A stretch of 64,000 nucleotides of DNA from DASQHY01 sp035602605 (lineage in GTDB: Bacteria; Acidobacteriota; Terriglobia; Acidiferrales; UBA7541). A program made the position numbers and the translations under genes. Positions 1-9,357 of this stretch are shown piece after piece. The stretch is from NCBI GenBank assembly GCA_035602605.1, contig DATNLZ010000091.1, forward strand, positions 1-64,000, in the 5' to 3' direction. The stretch's first letter is position 1, and the number at the start of each line of letters is the position of its first letter. The notes below the pieces were generated by a model. The model did no database searches. It saw only the letters and a program-made list of their open reading frames with translations, and was not told the origin of the DNA.

Positions 1-198
1 GGATCTTCCGATTCCAAGTGGGACAGCTCTGGCATCGCGCGTTGTCGCGGCGCAGCCAGAACGGCCGCGTCCTTTGGGATCGCATGCGGCGCCTCATCAA
101 CCGCTGGCTGCCACGGCCTTCTCTCTGTCATCCCTATCCCCTGCGCCGCATGATCCCTACTCCGACTCCGCACCTTTATCTGACTCCCGGAACTGTTC

Positions 199-1518
199 TC
201 ACTGTGTCTTCTCCTGCAACGGAAGCTTCAAGGCCACACGATCGCCGGGCTTCAGACCTTGCAACACTTCCAGTTGGCCATCGCCACGACGGCCGGTTAC
301 GATTTCGCGTTCCTTGAATCCTCCGCCAAACGCACCGCGTGACAGCACATAGGCCACCATCCGCCCGCTACGCGAGAAAGCCGCTTCCGCGGGGATGAGC
401 ACCGCGTCCGCTACACGCGAGGCCGCTACGCGAGCTGTTGCGCTCATCCCGGGCCGCAGCCGCGAATCGGATTTCTCGATCCGCACGGTCATGTCAAAAT
501 TCTTGGTAGGTGGCCAGCCTGAATAGTCGGGCTTGGCCATCGAGCTGATCTCTTCTACCCGGCCAACAAATTCTTTATCGGGCACAGCATCTATACGGAC
601 CTTTACATTCTGTCCTGAGCGAAGCCTGGCACGATCTGATTCGTCGACACGAGCAACGACTTGCAATGCGGAGAGATCGGGAAGTTCAAGAATGGAGGCA
701 CCAGGCCACGCGCGGTCACCTTCCTTGAACTCCGGAGCAGAACCACCTCCGAACATTCCGCCCGCGCGATAATTGGGCATCAGCGTCACCATTCCATCAA
801 CGGGAGCTCGCAACGTCATGGCCGCGAGCCGGCTTTTATCTTGATCCACCTCGAGCAGCGCTTTCTCGCTTTTTTGCTTCTTGCTGGCGAGATCCGCCTT
901 CGCGCTCGTTCCATCCGAAGTGAGTTTTTGTTCTATCTCTTTTAATTTTTGTTCCGCGTCAGCCAAGAGTAGTTTGTTTTTCTCACCGTCAATTTTCGAG
1001 AGGATGTCTTTCTTGCTGGTTTCGAGGCGTGCTCGCTGCACGTCGTAGCCGGACTTGAGCAGGTCAGTGCGGTCCTGCTCCTGTTGCAGGTTCGCTTGAG
1101 CGTGGGCGCCTTCGATTTGAGCCTCAGCCTGCTTTAAATCGGAGCGGTGCTGCGCGAGAGTGTTTTGCAAGGTGGTGACATCAAGCTGCACGAGCACATC
1201 GTTTTTCTTGACCATCGAACCATTCTTGGCAAGCTTCACAATCTGAATGTCGCCCGCGCTCGACGGCGCCGTCAGAACCACTGACTTTACCGCTTTAACC
1301 TCGCCACGCAACTCGACCGAATCTACCAGCTCGCCACGACGCACCTCGGCCGTAGGAATTTCATCGGCTGAGCCACTACCCGCGTGCGCTGCACGCAATT
1401 TCCAATAGTGCGAAGCGGCGCCGACACCCGCAGTCAACAGAATGAGGAGAATCGTGCCGGCTACGAGCCACCATCGCCGCTTCACTGATCCCTCTAATTT
1501 CGTGAGTTTGGTAGACAT
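199..1518 (-). CDS. Efflux periplasmic adaptor (HlyD/MacA-like), 439 aa
   Basis: Membrane-fusion (periplasmic adaptor) protein of a tripartite or ABC-type efflux system, linking an inner-membrane pump to the outer membrane. One N-terminal transmembrane segment lies at about residues 16-35, after a basic stretch (KRRWW). A lipoyl/barrel-sandwich half follows, then a long charged coiled coil at about 125-220, the second lipoyl half (LRAPVDGMV) and a beta-barrel region with RLRPGMSATARV, a typical adaptor motif. It lies 96 bp downstream of a second adaptor on the same strand and is probably cotranscribed with it. The cognate permease is not in the window and may lie beyond the left edge. The substrate cannot be told from the sequence. 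Confidence 0.9.
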   Translation of the reverse strand: MSTKLTKLEGSVKRRWWLVAGTILLILLTAGVGAASHYWKLRAAHAGSGSADEIPTAEVRRGELVDSVELRGEVKAVKSVVLTAPSSAGDIQIVKLAKNGSMVKKNDVLVQLDVTTLQNTLAQHRSDLKQAEAQIEGAHAQANLQQEQDRTDLLKSGYDVQRARLETSKKDILSKIDGEKNKLLLADAEQKLKEIEQKLTSDGTSAKADLASKKQKSEKALLEVDQDKSRLAAMTLRAPVDGMVTLMPNYRAGGMFGGGSAPEFKEGDRAWPGASILELPDLSALQVVARVDESDRARLRSGQNVKVRIDAVPDKEFVGRVEEISSMAKPDYSGWPPTKNFDMTVRIEKSDSRLRPGMSATARVAASRVADAVLIPAEAAFSRSGRMVAYVLSRGAFGGGFKEREIVTGRRGDGQLEVLQGLKPGDRVALKLPLQEKTQ

Positions 1519-1614
1519 TGTTGAGCGGTCGTATTCTTATTCTCCGGACCCAACGTTCGATTTCACAGTACAGCTGTATGTTCCCGACCAGCGTCCTAGT
1601 ACTGCGCAAGTTGC

Positions 1615-3111
1615 TTATTGCTTAGCGGCGCCGTTGGACGCGTCGGATACAGAGCCCCGAAGCACAACCGCACCGGCATCAATCCCCGATTCGATTACCA
1701 CATCGGTGTCGCTCGTGGGGCCGATCTTGATGGCACGCGTTTGGAAACCGCTGGCGGTCTGCACGCGAACATAGCTTTGCCCGCCCCCGCTGAAGAGCGC
1801 ATCGCGCGGAATCACGAGCACGCCCGCACGTCGCTCCAGTTCAACGTCCACCGCGGCCGAGAGATCCGGGAGCAGACGCGGATCGTTTCCTGTAATTTGG
1901 AATAGCGAGCTGAAAGTGTGCACCTTTGAGGAAAGTCCGCTGGTTACGCCTATGGCCGCTGCCTGCCCCAATTTCCCGGGCAGCAGCAAATCGGGATAGG
2001 CGTCAAGCTTGATCGTGACCGGTTGAGCTTCGCGCAGGTAGGCAATGTCGGCCTGATTCACCGCGACGCGCACTTGCATAGACGCGGGATCAACCACTTG
2101 CATGAAGGGCACGCCGGTGCGCACTTCGTCACCTTCCTGAACATCGCCCATCTGTCCTCCCTTCCAGATGGGATTGAACACGACGAGACCGTCGAGCTCT
2201 GCGTGGACGGCCATCTTTTCGGAGTTGTTCTGGGCGTGAAGCATAGCCGCGTGAGCACGATCGCGCTGAATGACAAGCACGCGCAGGTCGGCTTCCGCGG
2301 CGCGACGTTTGAGGTCATACGTTGCGCGCAATTGTTTGAGCGTGGCCCGCGCCTCGTCCAACGCTTGGAGGTTTTTCTCGGCATCGATGCGCGAGACGAC
2401 TTCATTTCTCTTGGTCTCGAGCTCGGCCGACTGCATCGCGTCATCGGCTTGTTTCAGTTCCGTGTCGTCGCGGGCGCGTGCGGCAGCTTGCTCCGCTTGC
2501 ATCTTGTTGATTTGCTCCACGTAGTCGCGGTACTCGGCTTGCTTGTCGAATGCCGCCTTGATTTGCGCTTGGCGGTCAAATTCCACCAGTAGATCGCCGC
2601 GCTTTACAGCGGTGCCAGACCGGATAAGGTGGGTAATCACCAGCGACCCGACAGTTTGCCCTGCGAGTCGCGGTGCAGCAACTGTCGTAGCGTGGATGGC
2701 CTCGACTGTGCCACCCAAGCGAACCGTGCGGATAAAATCGCGGCGTTCGACGCGCGCGGTCCGCGAGCTATCAGGGGATTGTTCGCTCGCAGAGGCGCTG
2801 GCGCTTTGCCGATGCCTGGTTCCGAACAACCAGGTCAAGAGTACAACCATCAAGATCGCTGCTGCGGCCACGAGCCAGTATCTCGGGGAGCGAGTTGCTG
2901 CGGTTGCACCGGAGGGTGGAGGATCCTCTGGCGAGGAAGTCCAGACGGACGGCGATGCCGGTACCGCGCGCTGATTGTTGGCACGCGGTTTAAGGGACAA
3001 AAGGCCGTTGCGCCACTTGGCCATGCGTTCGTGAGATCCGGCACGTTGCGGCTGACCGGATGAATGCAAGTTGTTTAGACGCCACAAAGCTCTGAAAGTT
3101 TGGAGATACAT
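1615..3111 (-). CDS. Efflux periplasmic adaptor (HlyD/RND type), about 498 aa
   Basis: Second periplasmic adaptor paralogue, with the same order as its downstream neighbour: a cytoplasmic proline-rich N-tail, one transmembrane segment (WLVAAAAILMVVLLTWLFG), lipoyl half, a coiled coil rich in Gln/Ala/Glu/Arg, second lipoyl half, and a beta-barrel ending in a region with a VLVIPRDALF motif. The start is uncertain. The frame opens with a TTG at 3144, an ATG at 3111 has a weak purine-rich stretch before it, and another ATG lies at 3024. The unusually long N-tail before the membrane segment suggests that a later start is possible. Two different adaptors in tandem suggest either two pumps or a heteromeric adaptor. 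Confidence 0.85.
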   Translation of the reverse strand: MYLQTFRALWRLNNLHSSGQPQRAGSHERMAKWRNGLLSLKPRANNQRAVPASPSVWTSSPEDPPPSGATAATRSPRYWLVAAAAILMVVLLTWLFGTRHRQSASASASEQSPDSSRTARVERRDFIRTVRLGGTVEAIHATTVAAPRLAGQTVGSLVITHLIRSGTAVKRGDLLVEFDRQAQIKAAFDKQAEYRDYVEQINKMQAEQAAARARDDTELKQADDAMQSAELETKRNEVVSRIDAEKNLQALDEARATLKQLRATYDLKRRAAEADLRVLVIQRDRAHAAMLHAQNNSEKMAVHAELDGLVVFNPIWKGGQMGDVQEGDEVRTGVPFMQVVDPASMQVRVAVNQADIAYLREAQPVTIKLDAYPDLLLPGKLGQAAAIGVTSGLSSKVHTFSSLFQITGNDPRLLPDLSAAVDVELERRAGVLVIPRDALFSGGGQSYVRVQTASGFQTRAIKIGPTSDTDVVIESGIDAGAVVLRGSVSDASNGAAKQ

Positions 3112-3144
3112 TCCGCCCAAGGGGTTATAAAATGATTTAGACAA

Positions 3145-3957
3145 TTTACCATAAGTTTAGCAGGGAATCGCCAACTGTAGTCATGCATGCCGTTTCATTG
3201 GTCACCTGAGGTTTCGGCTGACCGGGCCCGCCTGCCTCTTGCAACTGTTCATTCTAGGAGACTTACAACTCGGGCTCGAGGAAGCCTATTCTTGCTAAGC
3301 CCCTGGAGGAGCAACGCGAGGTACTACGGTTGTTCACCCCGAATTTGGCACCTGAGTCGTGCTGCCCACGGGACCGATAGCCTCGATCTCGACTGCTACC
3401 GGGTGGCCTTTGCCGCGTTTGGTAAGCCAAGCCGCGAGAGCTTCGGCAAGACGTTCGGGTGTTACGCGATAACTAGCTTCAAGCGAGCCGTCGCTTGTCG
3501 GCAGGGTGTCGTCAAACTCCGCCGAATTCGTGAAGTTCCGCATGCAGAAACCGTCGAGCCAGTCGAGAGGGCACAGCTGACGGTTGCCCGCGATCACTAC
3601 GGTTACCCGGAATTTCTGCGCGTACACCGGTCCAGTATAGCAAAGCGACAAACTGCTGCCGGCAACAGGTCTGAGGTCCGAGACGGCGGGCGAAAAATGA
3701 AACAGGCACTTAAATCTTGGCGGACGTGTGATCAGAGTTCGCGGCATTCAATGTTCGTAATCTTTCTGAGGTTTTTGCATGTATAAGCAATATTTTGCGC
3801 CAGGCGCGAACAGGTACAACGGCGCACTCTTGCGAGAGCGTCGCTTGGTGCCGTACACTGATGTTTCTGCTGACGGCCTCACCCGAGCGCCTAATGAAAG
3901 CTTCCCCGGCTTCGGTAATTCTTGGGGCGCATAGGGTTCATTGGAGGTTCAGGTCCA
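3145..3957. other. Gene-poor stretch with one doubtful small frame
   Basis: About 800 bases between the adaptor genes and PEP carboxykinase. Apart from the low-confidence minus-strand frame listed separately, I see no recognisable gene, RNA or repeat here. The right end carries the Shine-Dalgarno sequence of the PEP carboxykinase gene. Confidence 0.5.
3334..3627 (-). CDS. Hypothetical small protein, about 97 aa
   Basis: Not recognised. Reading from a possible GTG at 3627, the protein begins VYAQKFRVTVVIAGN and continues with a protein-like, Ala/Leu/Glu-rich helix (VTPERLAEALAAWL) and a hydrophobic strand (HPVAVEIEAIGPVG). Upstream residues in the open frame look like noise. A TATACT hexamer lies just before the GTG, which could mean a leaderless or very short-leader transcript. 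I cannot assign a domain. It may be a real small gene or a decayed one. Confidence 0.35.
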   Translation of the reverse strand: MYAQKFRVTVVIAGNRQLCPLDWLDGFCMRNFTNSAEFDDTLPTSDGSLEASYRVTPERLAEALAAWLTKRGKGHPVAVEIEAIGPVGSTTQVPNSG

Positions 3958-5712
3958 GTGTCATCGCCCGTTAAAAAATGGGTGGAAGAAGTTGCGCGAA
4001 TCACCCACCCTGAGCGCCTGGTCTGGTGCGACGGCTCCGATGAAGAGAATCGACAAATTCACGCTGAAATGTTGCGGGACGGCCATTCGGTAGCATTGAA
4101 CGAGCAAACGTTCCCGAACGGTTACCTTCACCGAAGTAATCCCAACGATGTGGCGCGCACCGAGAACGTCACGTTTATTTGCTCGGGCCGCGAGGAAGAT
4201 GCCGGCCCCACCAACAACTGGATGCAGCCGCAAAAGGCCAAGGAAAAAGTTGGCGCGCTGTTTGAAGGCGCCATGAGGAACCGTACGATGTATGTGGTTC
4301 CTTACATCATGGGTCCGATTGATTCTCCATTCAGCAGAATGGGGATTGAGGTGACTGACAGCCCCTACGTTGTCGCCAGTATGCGTATTATGTCGCGCAT
4401 GGGCCGTACGGCAATGGATCGTTTGGCGGGCCGAGCAGAAGTAGTGCTGGGACTACACTCTCTCGGCGATTTAAGTCCCGAGCGTCGCTTTGTATTGCAC
4501 TTCCCGGAAGAAAAATTAATCTGGAGCATTGGCTCGGGCTATGGTGGGAACGCACTACTCGGGAAAAAATGCTTTGCACTGCGGATTGCGAGTGTGATGG
4601 CGCGCGATCAGGGTTGGATGGCCGAGCATATGTTGATCGTTGGATTAGAAGACCCCTCGGGCCAGGTGACATATATCGCCGCAGCGTTTCCGAGCGCCTG
4701 CGGGAAAACGAATTTAGCGATGATGGAGTCAGCGCTCAAATCGCAAGGCTACCGCGTGTGGACCGTAGGCGATGATATCGCGTGGATGACCGTCGGAGAG
4801 GACGGTTATCTTCGGGCCATCAATCCCGAGGCAGGATTTTTCGGCGTTGCTCCCGGGACGGCCATGCATACCAATCCCAACGTGATGACGGCGTTGCGGA
4901 AAAACTCGATTTTTACAAATGTCGCCCTGACGCCAGCGCGCGAGCCCTGGTGGGAAGGGATGGACAGCGATCCACCGGCGGGATTGATTGATTGGAAAGG
5001 CGAGCCGTGGAGTAACACGAAGGGACCAGCGGCCCATCCGAACTCGCGGTATACCGTGCCTGCCCATCAGGCACCCTGCATTTCGCCTCACTGGGAAGAC
5101 CCTGCCGGCGTACCCATATCCGCTTTTATTTTTGGCGGGCGAAGGGCGCGTCTGGCACCGCTTGTCTACGAATCATTTGATTGGCGCCACGGTGTGTTCG
5201 TAGGCGCTACCATGGCTTCGGAAACCACCGCGGCAGCGACCGGCGCAGTGGGCGTTACGCGCCGCGATCCTATGGCGATGTTGCCCTTCTGTGGCTATCA
5301 CATGGGTGATTATTTTCAGCATTGGTTGAACATGGAGAAACGAGTTCCGCATCCCCCCAAGATTTTCCACGTTAATTGGTTCCGCCGCGGCGCCGACGGG
5401 AAATTCCTGTGGCCTGGATTCGGAGAGAATGTTCGGGTGCTGAAGTGGATTCTCGAGCGCGTGCAAGGCCAAGGAAAAGCAGAGGAAACTCCCATCGGGT
5501 ACGTGCCGGCAGCGGACGGCCTGACGCTGGACGGACTGAATATTTCCCCCGACGCATTGCATCAATTGCTGCGAGTGGATGGATCCGATTGGCAGGATGA
5601 ACTGGCAGACACGAAAAGATTCTTTGATAAGTTAGGTAAGCGCGTGCCGCAAGAAATACTCGAAGAGCACGAGAAGTTGAGCAAGCGTTTCCGACGCGCG
5701 GTGCCAGCCTGA
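3958..5712 (+). CDS. pckG: Phosphoenolpyruvate carboxykinase (GTP)
   Basis: Converts oxaloacetate plus GTP to phosphoenolpyruvate, CO2 and GDP, the entry step of gluconeogenesis, in the cytoplasm. The 584-residue product matches the GTP-dependent family along its length. Signatures include the kinase-1a loop FPSACGKTN, GDDIAWM with metal-binding aspartates, GSGYGGNALLGKKC, FGGRRA, SETTAAATG and the C-terminal GFGENVRVLKW nucleotide-site motif. The start is taken as GTG 3958 because GGAGGT lies at 3943-3948, nine bases upstream. The frame stays open to a TTG at 3922, but that adds a poorly conserved leader. It is monocistronic in appearance. Confidence 0.97.
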   Translation: MSSPVKKWVEEVARITHPERLVWCDGSDEENRQIHAEMLRDGHSVALNEQTFPNGYLHRSNPNDVARTENVTFICSGREEDAGPTNNWMQPQKAKEKVGALFEGAMRNRTMYVVPYIMGPIDSPFSRMGIEVTDSPYVVASMRIMSRMGRTAMDRLAGRAEVVLGLHSLGDLSPERRFVLHFPEEKLIWSIGSGYGGNALLGKKCFALRIASVMARDQGWMAEHMLIVGLEDPSGQVTYIAAAFPSACGKTNLAMMESALKSQGYRVWTVGDDIAWMTVGEDGYLRAINPEAGFFGVAPGTAMHTNPNVMTALRKNSIFTNVALTPAREPWWEGMDSDPPAGLIDWKGEPWSNTKGPAAHPNSRYTVPAHQAPCISPHWEDPAGVPISAFIFGGRRARLAPLVYESFDWRHGVFVGATMASETTAAATGAVGVTRRDPMAMLPFCGYHMGDYFQHWLNMEKRVPHPPKIFHVNWFRRGADGKFLWPGFGENVRVLKWILERVQGQGKAEETPIGYVPAADGLTLDGLNISPDALHQLLRVDGSDWQDELADTKRFFDKLGKRVPQEILEEHEKLSKRFRRAVPA

Positions 5713-5754
5713 ATCAACGACCACTGCCAAGGTAAGTTGCGCTTCCGCCAGTCC

Positions 5755-6042
5755 TCAGAGAATCGTTGCAATCTCTGCATCAATCAAAACGTGAGTCGCT
5801 GGGAACCCGTTGATCGAAAACCGCTCGCCTCCCTGTTCACTGAAGTGGAAAAAACGGCTGATGTGATAATCCTCGTCGAAGACACTAAACAACTGCTCTG
5901 TTTCCGCAGGAGAAAGTCGGAACTCGGAAAGCAGCGCTTCTTTGCCGAAGGAGCCCGCAATGGTGCGGTATTTTTCGACAACTTCACGCAACGTCATTTC
6001 GTGGTGAAGGTCGCGGCGGCGGCCTGCTCCGGTTGAAGGCAT
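5755..6042 (-). CDS. Conserved-looking hypothetical protein, 95 aa
   Basis: A small acidic protein, not assigned to a family. A charged helical part (TLREVVEKYRTIAG) is followed by SPAETEQLFSVFDEDYHISRFF and a C-terminal part (FPATHVLIDAEIATIL), which looks like a folded cytoplasmic domain. The ATG at 6042 has GAGG five bases upstream; an internal ATG at residue 16 is possible. The gene sits convergent to PEP carboxykinase, whose stop is 42 bp away, and downstream of the zinc-binding hypothetical gene on the same strand. No signal peptide or membrane segment is visible. Confidence 0.6.
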   Translation of the reverse strand: MPSTGAGRRRDLHHEMTLREVVEKYRTIAGSFGKEALLSEFRLSPAETEQLFSVFDEDYHISRFFHFSEQGGERFSINGFPATHVLIDAEIATIL

Positions 6043-6142
6043 AGCAACCTCAATTCTCGTGCGGCTCCGGAAGAGTTGATGGACATCATGGACATCCCGG
6101 CCAGCGCATCAAAGCGTCTAAAGGTACAGTAAATCCAATAAT

Positions 6143-6763
6143 CTAAATCCAAACGTACGCCCCGGAGCGGCCATAAGGCGCGTTGACGTAAAACAAGTTT
6201 ACATCTTCGCAGGCCCCCAGGGTGTGACAAAGTGTGCGCGAGCCATGGCGGGCACAGAATACTCGACCGGGAGCCATGTCCATGCGATCGGTATCCTCGA
6301 GCGATGGCACATCCTCACGCGAGAACCACAGCCAGGTAGCTGGGTTCGAACAGGTTTCGCAGATAGCAGTGCTTTCGACTAAGCGCCTCGAGATCGCGGC
6401 CGCGACTTGCGGCTTTAAACCCGCTGCATCGAAATCCGGTTCAGCGACAAAAAAAAATTGCGTGAATTGCGTGCCATCCGGTTCGAAAGCAACTAGCCTG
6501 CCGGGGTAAAGAGCAAGATCTTCCTCAAAAATAGTCAAAAGGCATTCCCGACAAAGTGATACCTCCGGACGCGCTCGCTCTTTGACAACCCGCGCCTTGC
6601 CACGCAGGAACAGCGTGTCTGGAATATACGTGGCCGCCCAATAAGGATTGGTCTCCAAGTGGACGCACTCTGCCGGAACACGGGTCAGGCGAGCCCACCA
6701 GTTTCTACTTTTTGGACGGAAGCTGAGAGCTGGATATGCTTCTTCAACAGAGAGATGGGCCAT
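6143..6763 (-). CDS. Hypothetical protein with two CxxC pairs, 206 aa
   Basis: Function unknown. The protein has one CxxC pair at about residue 72 (CRECL) and a second near 135 (CETCSNP), with two more cysteine-histidine elements near the C-terminus (FCARHGSRTLCHTLG, then a further Cys). This spacing suggests two zinc-binding knuckles or one four-cysteine site split across the chain. The middle part, rich in Phe and Tyr (FEPDGTQFTQFFFVAEP), looks like a beta-rich domain. No signal peptide is seen, so it is probably cytoplasmic. It is divergent from the peroxiredoxin gene with about 157 bp between starts. Confidence 0.65.
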   Translation of the reverse strand: MAHLSVEEAYPALSFRPKSRNWWARLTRVPAECVHLETNPYWAATYIPDTLFLRGKARVVKERARPEVSLCRECLLTIFEEDLALYPGRLVAFEPDGTQFTQFFFVAEPDFDAAGLKPQVAAAISRRLVESTAICETCSNPATWLWFSREDVPSLEDTDRMDMAPGRVFCARHGSRTLCHTLGACEDVNLFYVNAPYGRSGAYVWI

Positions 6764-6920
6764 CGCCGCTCCAAAACAACGACTGCCAATATCGTAGCAG
6801 AATGCTCATAACTTATTTGTGCCCAAGGCATTCGCGTTGAGCGCGGTCAACCCATCGGTTTGTCTCGGTTGCGCACTTCAGCTATCATGCAACAGACTCA
6901 CGAAATTTACAGGAGGAACG

Positions 6921-7394
6921 ATGGCCGTTACCGTGGGACAAAGCGCACCGGAGTTTGCCTTAAAAGACCAGAGCCAGAAAGAAGTGAAGCTATCCGATTT
7001 TGCAGGAAAGAAAAATGTTGTGCTGGTTTTTTATCCTTTGGATTGGAGCCCGGTCTGTACCAACGAACACCAATGCTTTGTGAATGACATGAAAGATTTC
7101 GAAAAGCTTGATGCTGAAGTGCTCGGCGTGAGCGTGGATAGTGTCTGGTCTCACAAAGCGTACGCCGAAAAAATGGGCATCAAGTATCCATTGCTTGCGG
7201 ATTTTCAACCGCGTGGCGCCGCCGCTGAAAAATATGGTGTGTATTTGCCCGACAAAGGAATCAGCGGTCGCGCGATTGCGATAATTAATAAACAAGGTAA
7301 GGTAGCGTGGTTTAAAAACTACGACATTCCCGTCGTCCCGGACTTAAAAGAAGTTGCCAGAGCACTGGAAGGTGTAAAAGCAGCGAGCGCATAG
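6921..7394 (+). CDS. Peroxiredoxin (AhpC/TSA family), 157 aa
   Basis: Thiol peroxidase that reduces hydrogen peroxide and organic hydroperoxides. The active-site motif YPLDWSPVC places the peroxidatic cysteine at residue 46, with the upstream Pro and Ser of the PxxxS/TxxC signature. A second cysteine lies at 52, and the conserved Arg of the family is in the segment GISGRAIAII. ATG 6921 follows AGGAGG at 6911-6916, so the longer open frame that begins at 6819 is rejected. The lack of a C-terminal resolving cysteine fits the AhpE-like or one-Cys groups. The electron donor is not known. Confidence 0.93.
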   Translation: MAVTVGQSAPEFALKDQSQKEVKLSDFAGKKNVVLVFYPLDWSPVCTNEHQCFVNDMKDFEKLDAEVLGVSVDSVWSHKAYAEKMGIKYPLLADFQPRGAAAEKYGVYLPDKGISGRAIAIINKQGKVAWFKNYDIPVVPDLKEVARALEGVKAASA

Positions 7395-7426
7395 CACGCT
7401 TTCTGTGCGGTCCTACCGATGCTCGG

Positions 7427-7864
7427 CTATTTCTTGTCCGGGTTTGCCGATGGCGCCGCGAGCGTGCGCAGGAAGTTAACCAGTTGCCAGCGCTGCTCAT
7501 CCGCGAGCTGCTTCTTAAACGACGGCATGGGGCGGCGGCCCTGGCTTAGTTTGTAGAAGAGTTCGCCGTCAGTCTTCTGTTTCATCATAGACGCATCGGT
7601 GAAATCGGCGGCTTTGACGCTATACATCGCGGCTTCTACACCGTCTCCTTTTCCGGTTTCGCTATGGCACTTTACGCACTTATCCTTATAGAGATCGCGC
7701 GCAGCGGACAACCCAGCTTCGGTTACCGGGATGGGGTTCTTTAGCTTTTTCGCTTCCTCTGGCACAATCCAAGCATCCTTGTCGCCTGCCGAAAGCCGCA
7801 GACCAAGCGATAACGCAGCCACCAGGGCAGGTTCCATAAGCCGCCTAATTCCAGTAATTTTCAT
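7427..7864 (-). CDS. Monohaem cytochrome c, about 145 aa
   Basis: Exported c-type cytochrome for electron transfer at the outer face of the inner membrane. It has a short basic N-terminus and hydrophobic stretch (ALVAALSLGLRLSAG) that looks like a signal peptide. The single haem-binding motif CVKCH is at about residues 63-67, and a downstream RRPMPSF supplies the likely methionine ligand. The C-terminal QRWQLVNFLRTL helix is typical of class I cytochromes c. The ATG at 7864 is preferred over the one six codons upstream because it begins a normal leader peptide. It is convergent with the peroxiredoxin gene, 32 bp apart. Confidence 0.9.
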   Translation of the reverse strand: MKITGIRRLMEPALVAALSLGLRLSAGDKDAWIVPEEAKKLKNPIPVTEAGLSAARDLYKDKCVKCHSETGKGDGVEAAMYSVKAADFTDASMMKQKTDGELFYKLSQGRRPMPSFKKQLADEQRWQLVNFLRTLAAPSANPDKK

Positions 7865-7966
7865 TACGATATAGTCGCACAAAATGAACTTTTGTGAGCA
7901 ACAAGGGATCCGTTGCAGGAGAAGTTTCGCGAGCAGGAACGATTTCTGCCGCTAACATGAGTGAGC

Positions 7967-9355
7967 TTAACCGCGGAAGATCATGACCAGGAGCTCAGCG
8001 TTAAAACCGAGGATGGCTGCGGTGATCAGCCACGCCACAACGGTTGTAAGACGCGAATTCACGAACTCTCCCATCGTGGCTAGGTCGCTGGTAAATTTCA
8101 CGAGCGGAATCACCGCGAACGGCAGCTGAAAACTAAGAACCACCTGGCTGAAGATAAGCAGGGCGGTAAGCTTTCCCTCGCCCATGATTCCAATAACCAG
8201 CGCAGCCGGCAAAATTGCCAGCGACCGCGTGACGAGCCGCCGCAGCCAGGGCTTCATGCGGATGTCCAAAAATCCTTCCATGACGATTTGGCCCGCGAGA
8301 GTGCCCGTCAAGGTCGAATTCTGGCCAGAGGCCAGAAGCGCAAGCGCGAAGAGCGTGCTGGCGAGCGAGACACCGAGTACAGGACTCAGTAGCTTGTACG
8401 CATCCGAGATGTCGGCAACCCCAGTCATGCCACGAAAATGAAATGCGGCGGCGCCGAGTATCAGAATGGCGGCATTGATAAAGAACGCGAATCCCAAAGC
8501 CAGCGTCGAATCGAGGGTTGCGAAACGGATTGCCTCGCGCTTGCTGGCAGAACCCAGATCATAAGAACGCGTTTGCACGATGCTCGAGTGCAGATAAAGA
8601 TTGTGGGGCATCACCGTCGCGCCCAAGATACCGATCGCGATGTAAAGCATTTCGCGGTTGCGCAGGATTTCGAGGGTGGGGACCAGGCCGCGCGCGGCTT
8701 CCATCCATAGTGGATGCGCGAAAAATATCTCATACGCGAAACACCCGGCCACCGTGGCGATCAGCGTGATCACGAAAGCTTCAATCAAGCGGAAGCCGCG
8801 ACCCTGGAGGGCGAGCACCAACAGAACGTCCAGAGCAGTCAGCAGAACACCAGCGAGAAGAGGCAAACCGAAAAGCAGCTTGAGCGCAACGGCAGAGCCC
8901 AAAACTTCTGCGAGGTCACAGGCCGCAATTGCCAGCTCGCAAACGACCCAAAGAAAAATGCCAGTGCGCCGTGAGTAGTGCTCCTTGCACGCTTGCGCAA
9001 GGTCGCGTCCGGTGGCGATTCCCAGCTTGGCCGAAAGCGCCTGTAAAAACACTGCAATCAGATTGCTGATAGCCACTACGGAAAGCAGCGCATAACCAAA
9101 TTTCGAACCGCCCCCAAGGTCCGTGGCCCAATTGCCGGGGTCCATATAGCCGACAGCAACAAGGTAGCCGGGCCCGGCGAATGCCAGCAGCTTGCGCAAA
9201 AACGATGCGCCAGCCCGAATGGGAATCGTCCGATACGCTTCCGGAAGAGAAGGCAAATTGCTGGCGTGTCGAGTTTTGGCGATGGAGAGGTCAGCTTGCG
9301 GCGATGGTGCGCCTGATGCCGTCTTTTCGGCTACCGGTGTCTCGGATGCAGCCAT
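7967..9355 (-). CDS. mntH: Nramp-family divalent metal transporter
   Basis: Proton-coupled Mn2+/Fe2+ importer of the inner membrane, 462 residues with about 11 hydrophobic segments. It carries the two family signatures: DPGN in the first helix (GYMDPGNWATDLGGGSKFGYALL region) and MPHNLYLHSS in the sixth. Asp, Asn and Met of these motifs form the metal site in characterised homologues. A hydrophilic N-tail of about 45 residues precedes the first helix. The start lies directly beside a near-palindromic sequence that could be a metalloregulator site. The gene appears monocistronic. Confidence 0.95.
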   Translation of the reverse strand: MAASETPVAEKTASGAPSPQADLSIAKTRHASNLPSLPEAYRTIPIRAGASFLRKLLAFAGPGYLVAVGYMDPGNWATDLGGGSKFGYALLSVVAISNLIAVFLQALSAKLGIATGRDLAQACKEHYSRRTGIFLWVVCELAIAACDLAEVLGSAVALKLLFGLPLLAGVLLTALDVLLVLALQGRGFRLIEAFVITLIATVAGCFAYEIFFAHPLWMEAARGLVPTLEILRNREMLYIAIGILGATVMPHNLYLHSSIVQTRSYDLGSASKREAIRFATLDSTLALGFAFFINAAILILGAAAFHFRGMTGVADISDAYKLLSPVLGVSLASTLFALALLASGQNSTLTGTLAGQIVMEGFLDIRMKPWLRRLVTRSLAILPAALVIGIMGEGKLTALLIFSQVVLSFQLPFAVIPLVKFTSDLATMGEFVNSRLTTVVAWLITAAILGFNAELLVMIFRG

Positions 9356-9357
9356 AG

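Noticed and set aside
1..198. Short overlapping frames at the left edge on the plus strand
   Set aside because: Antisense to the adaptor gene end or without any family pattern or ribosome site.
3187..3786. 199-codon plus-strand frame
   Set aside because: Low-complexity Arg/Ser-rich reading, no ribosome site; likely antisense of the small minus-strand frame.
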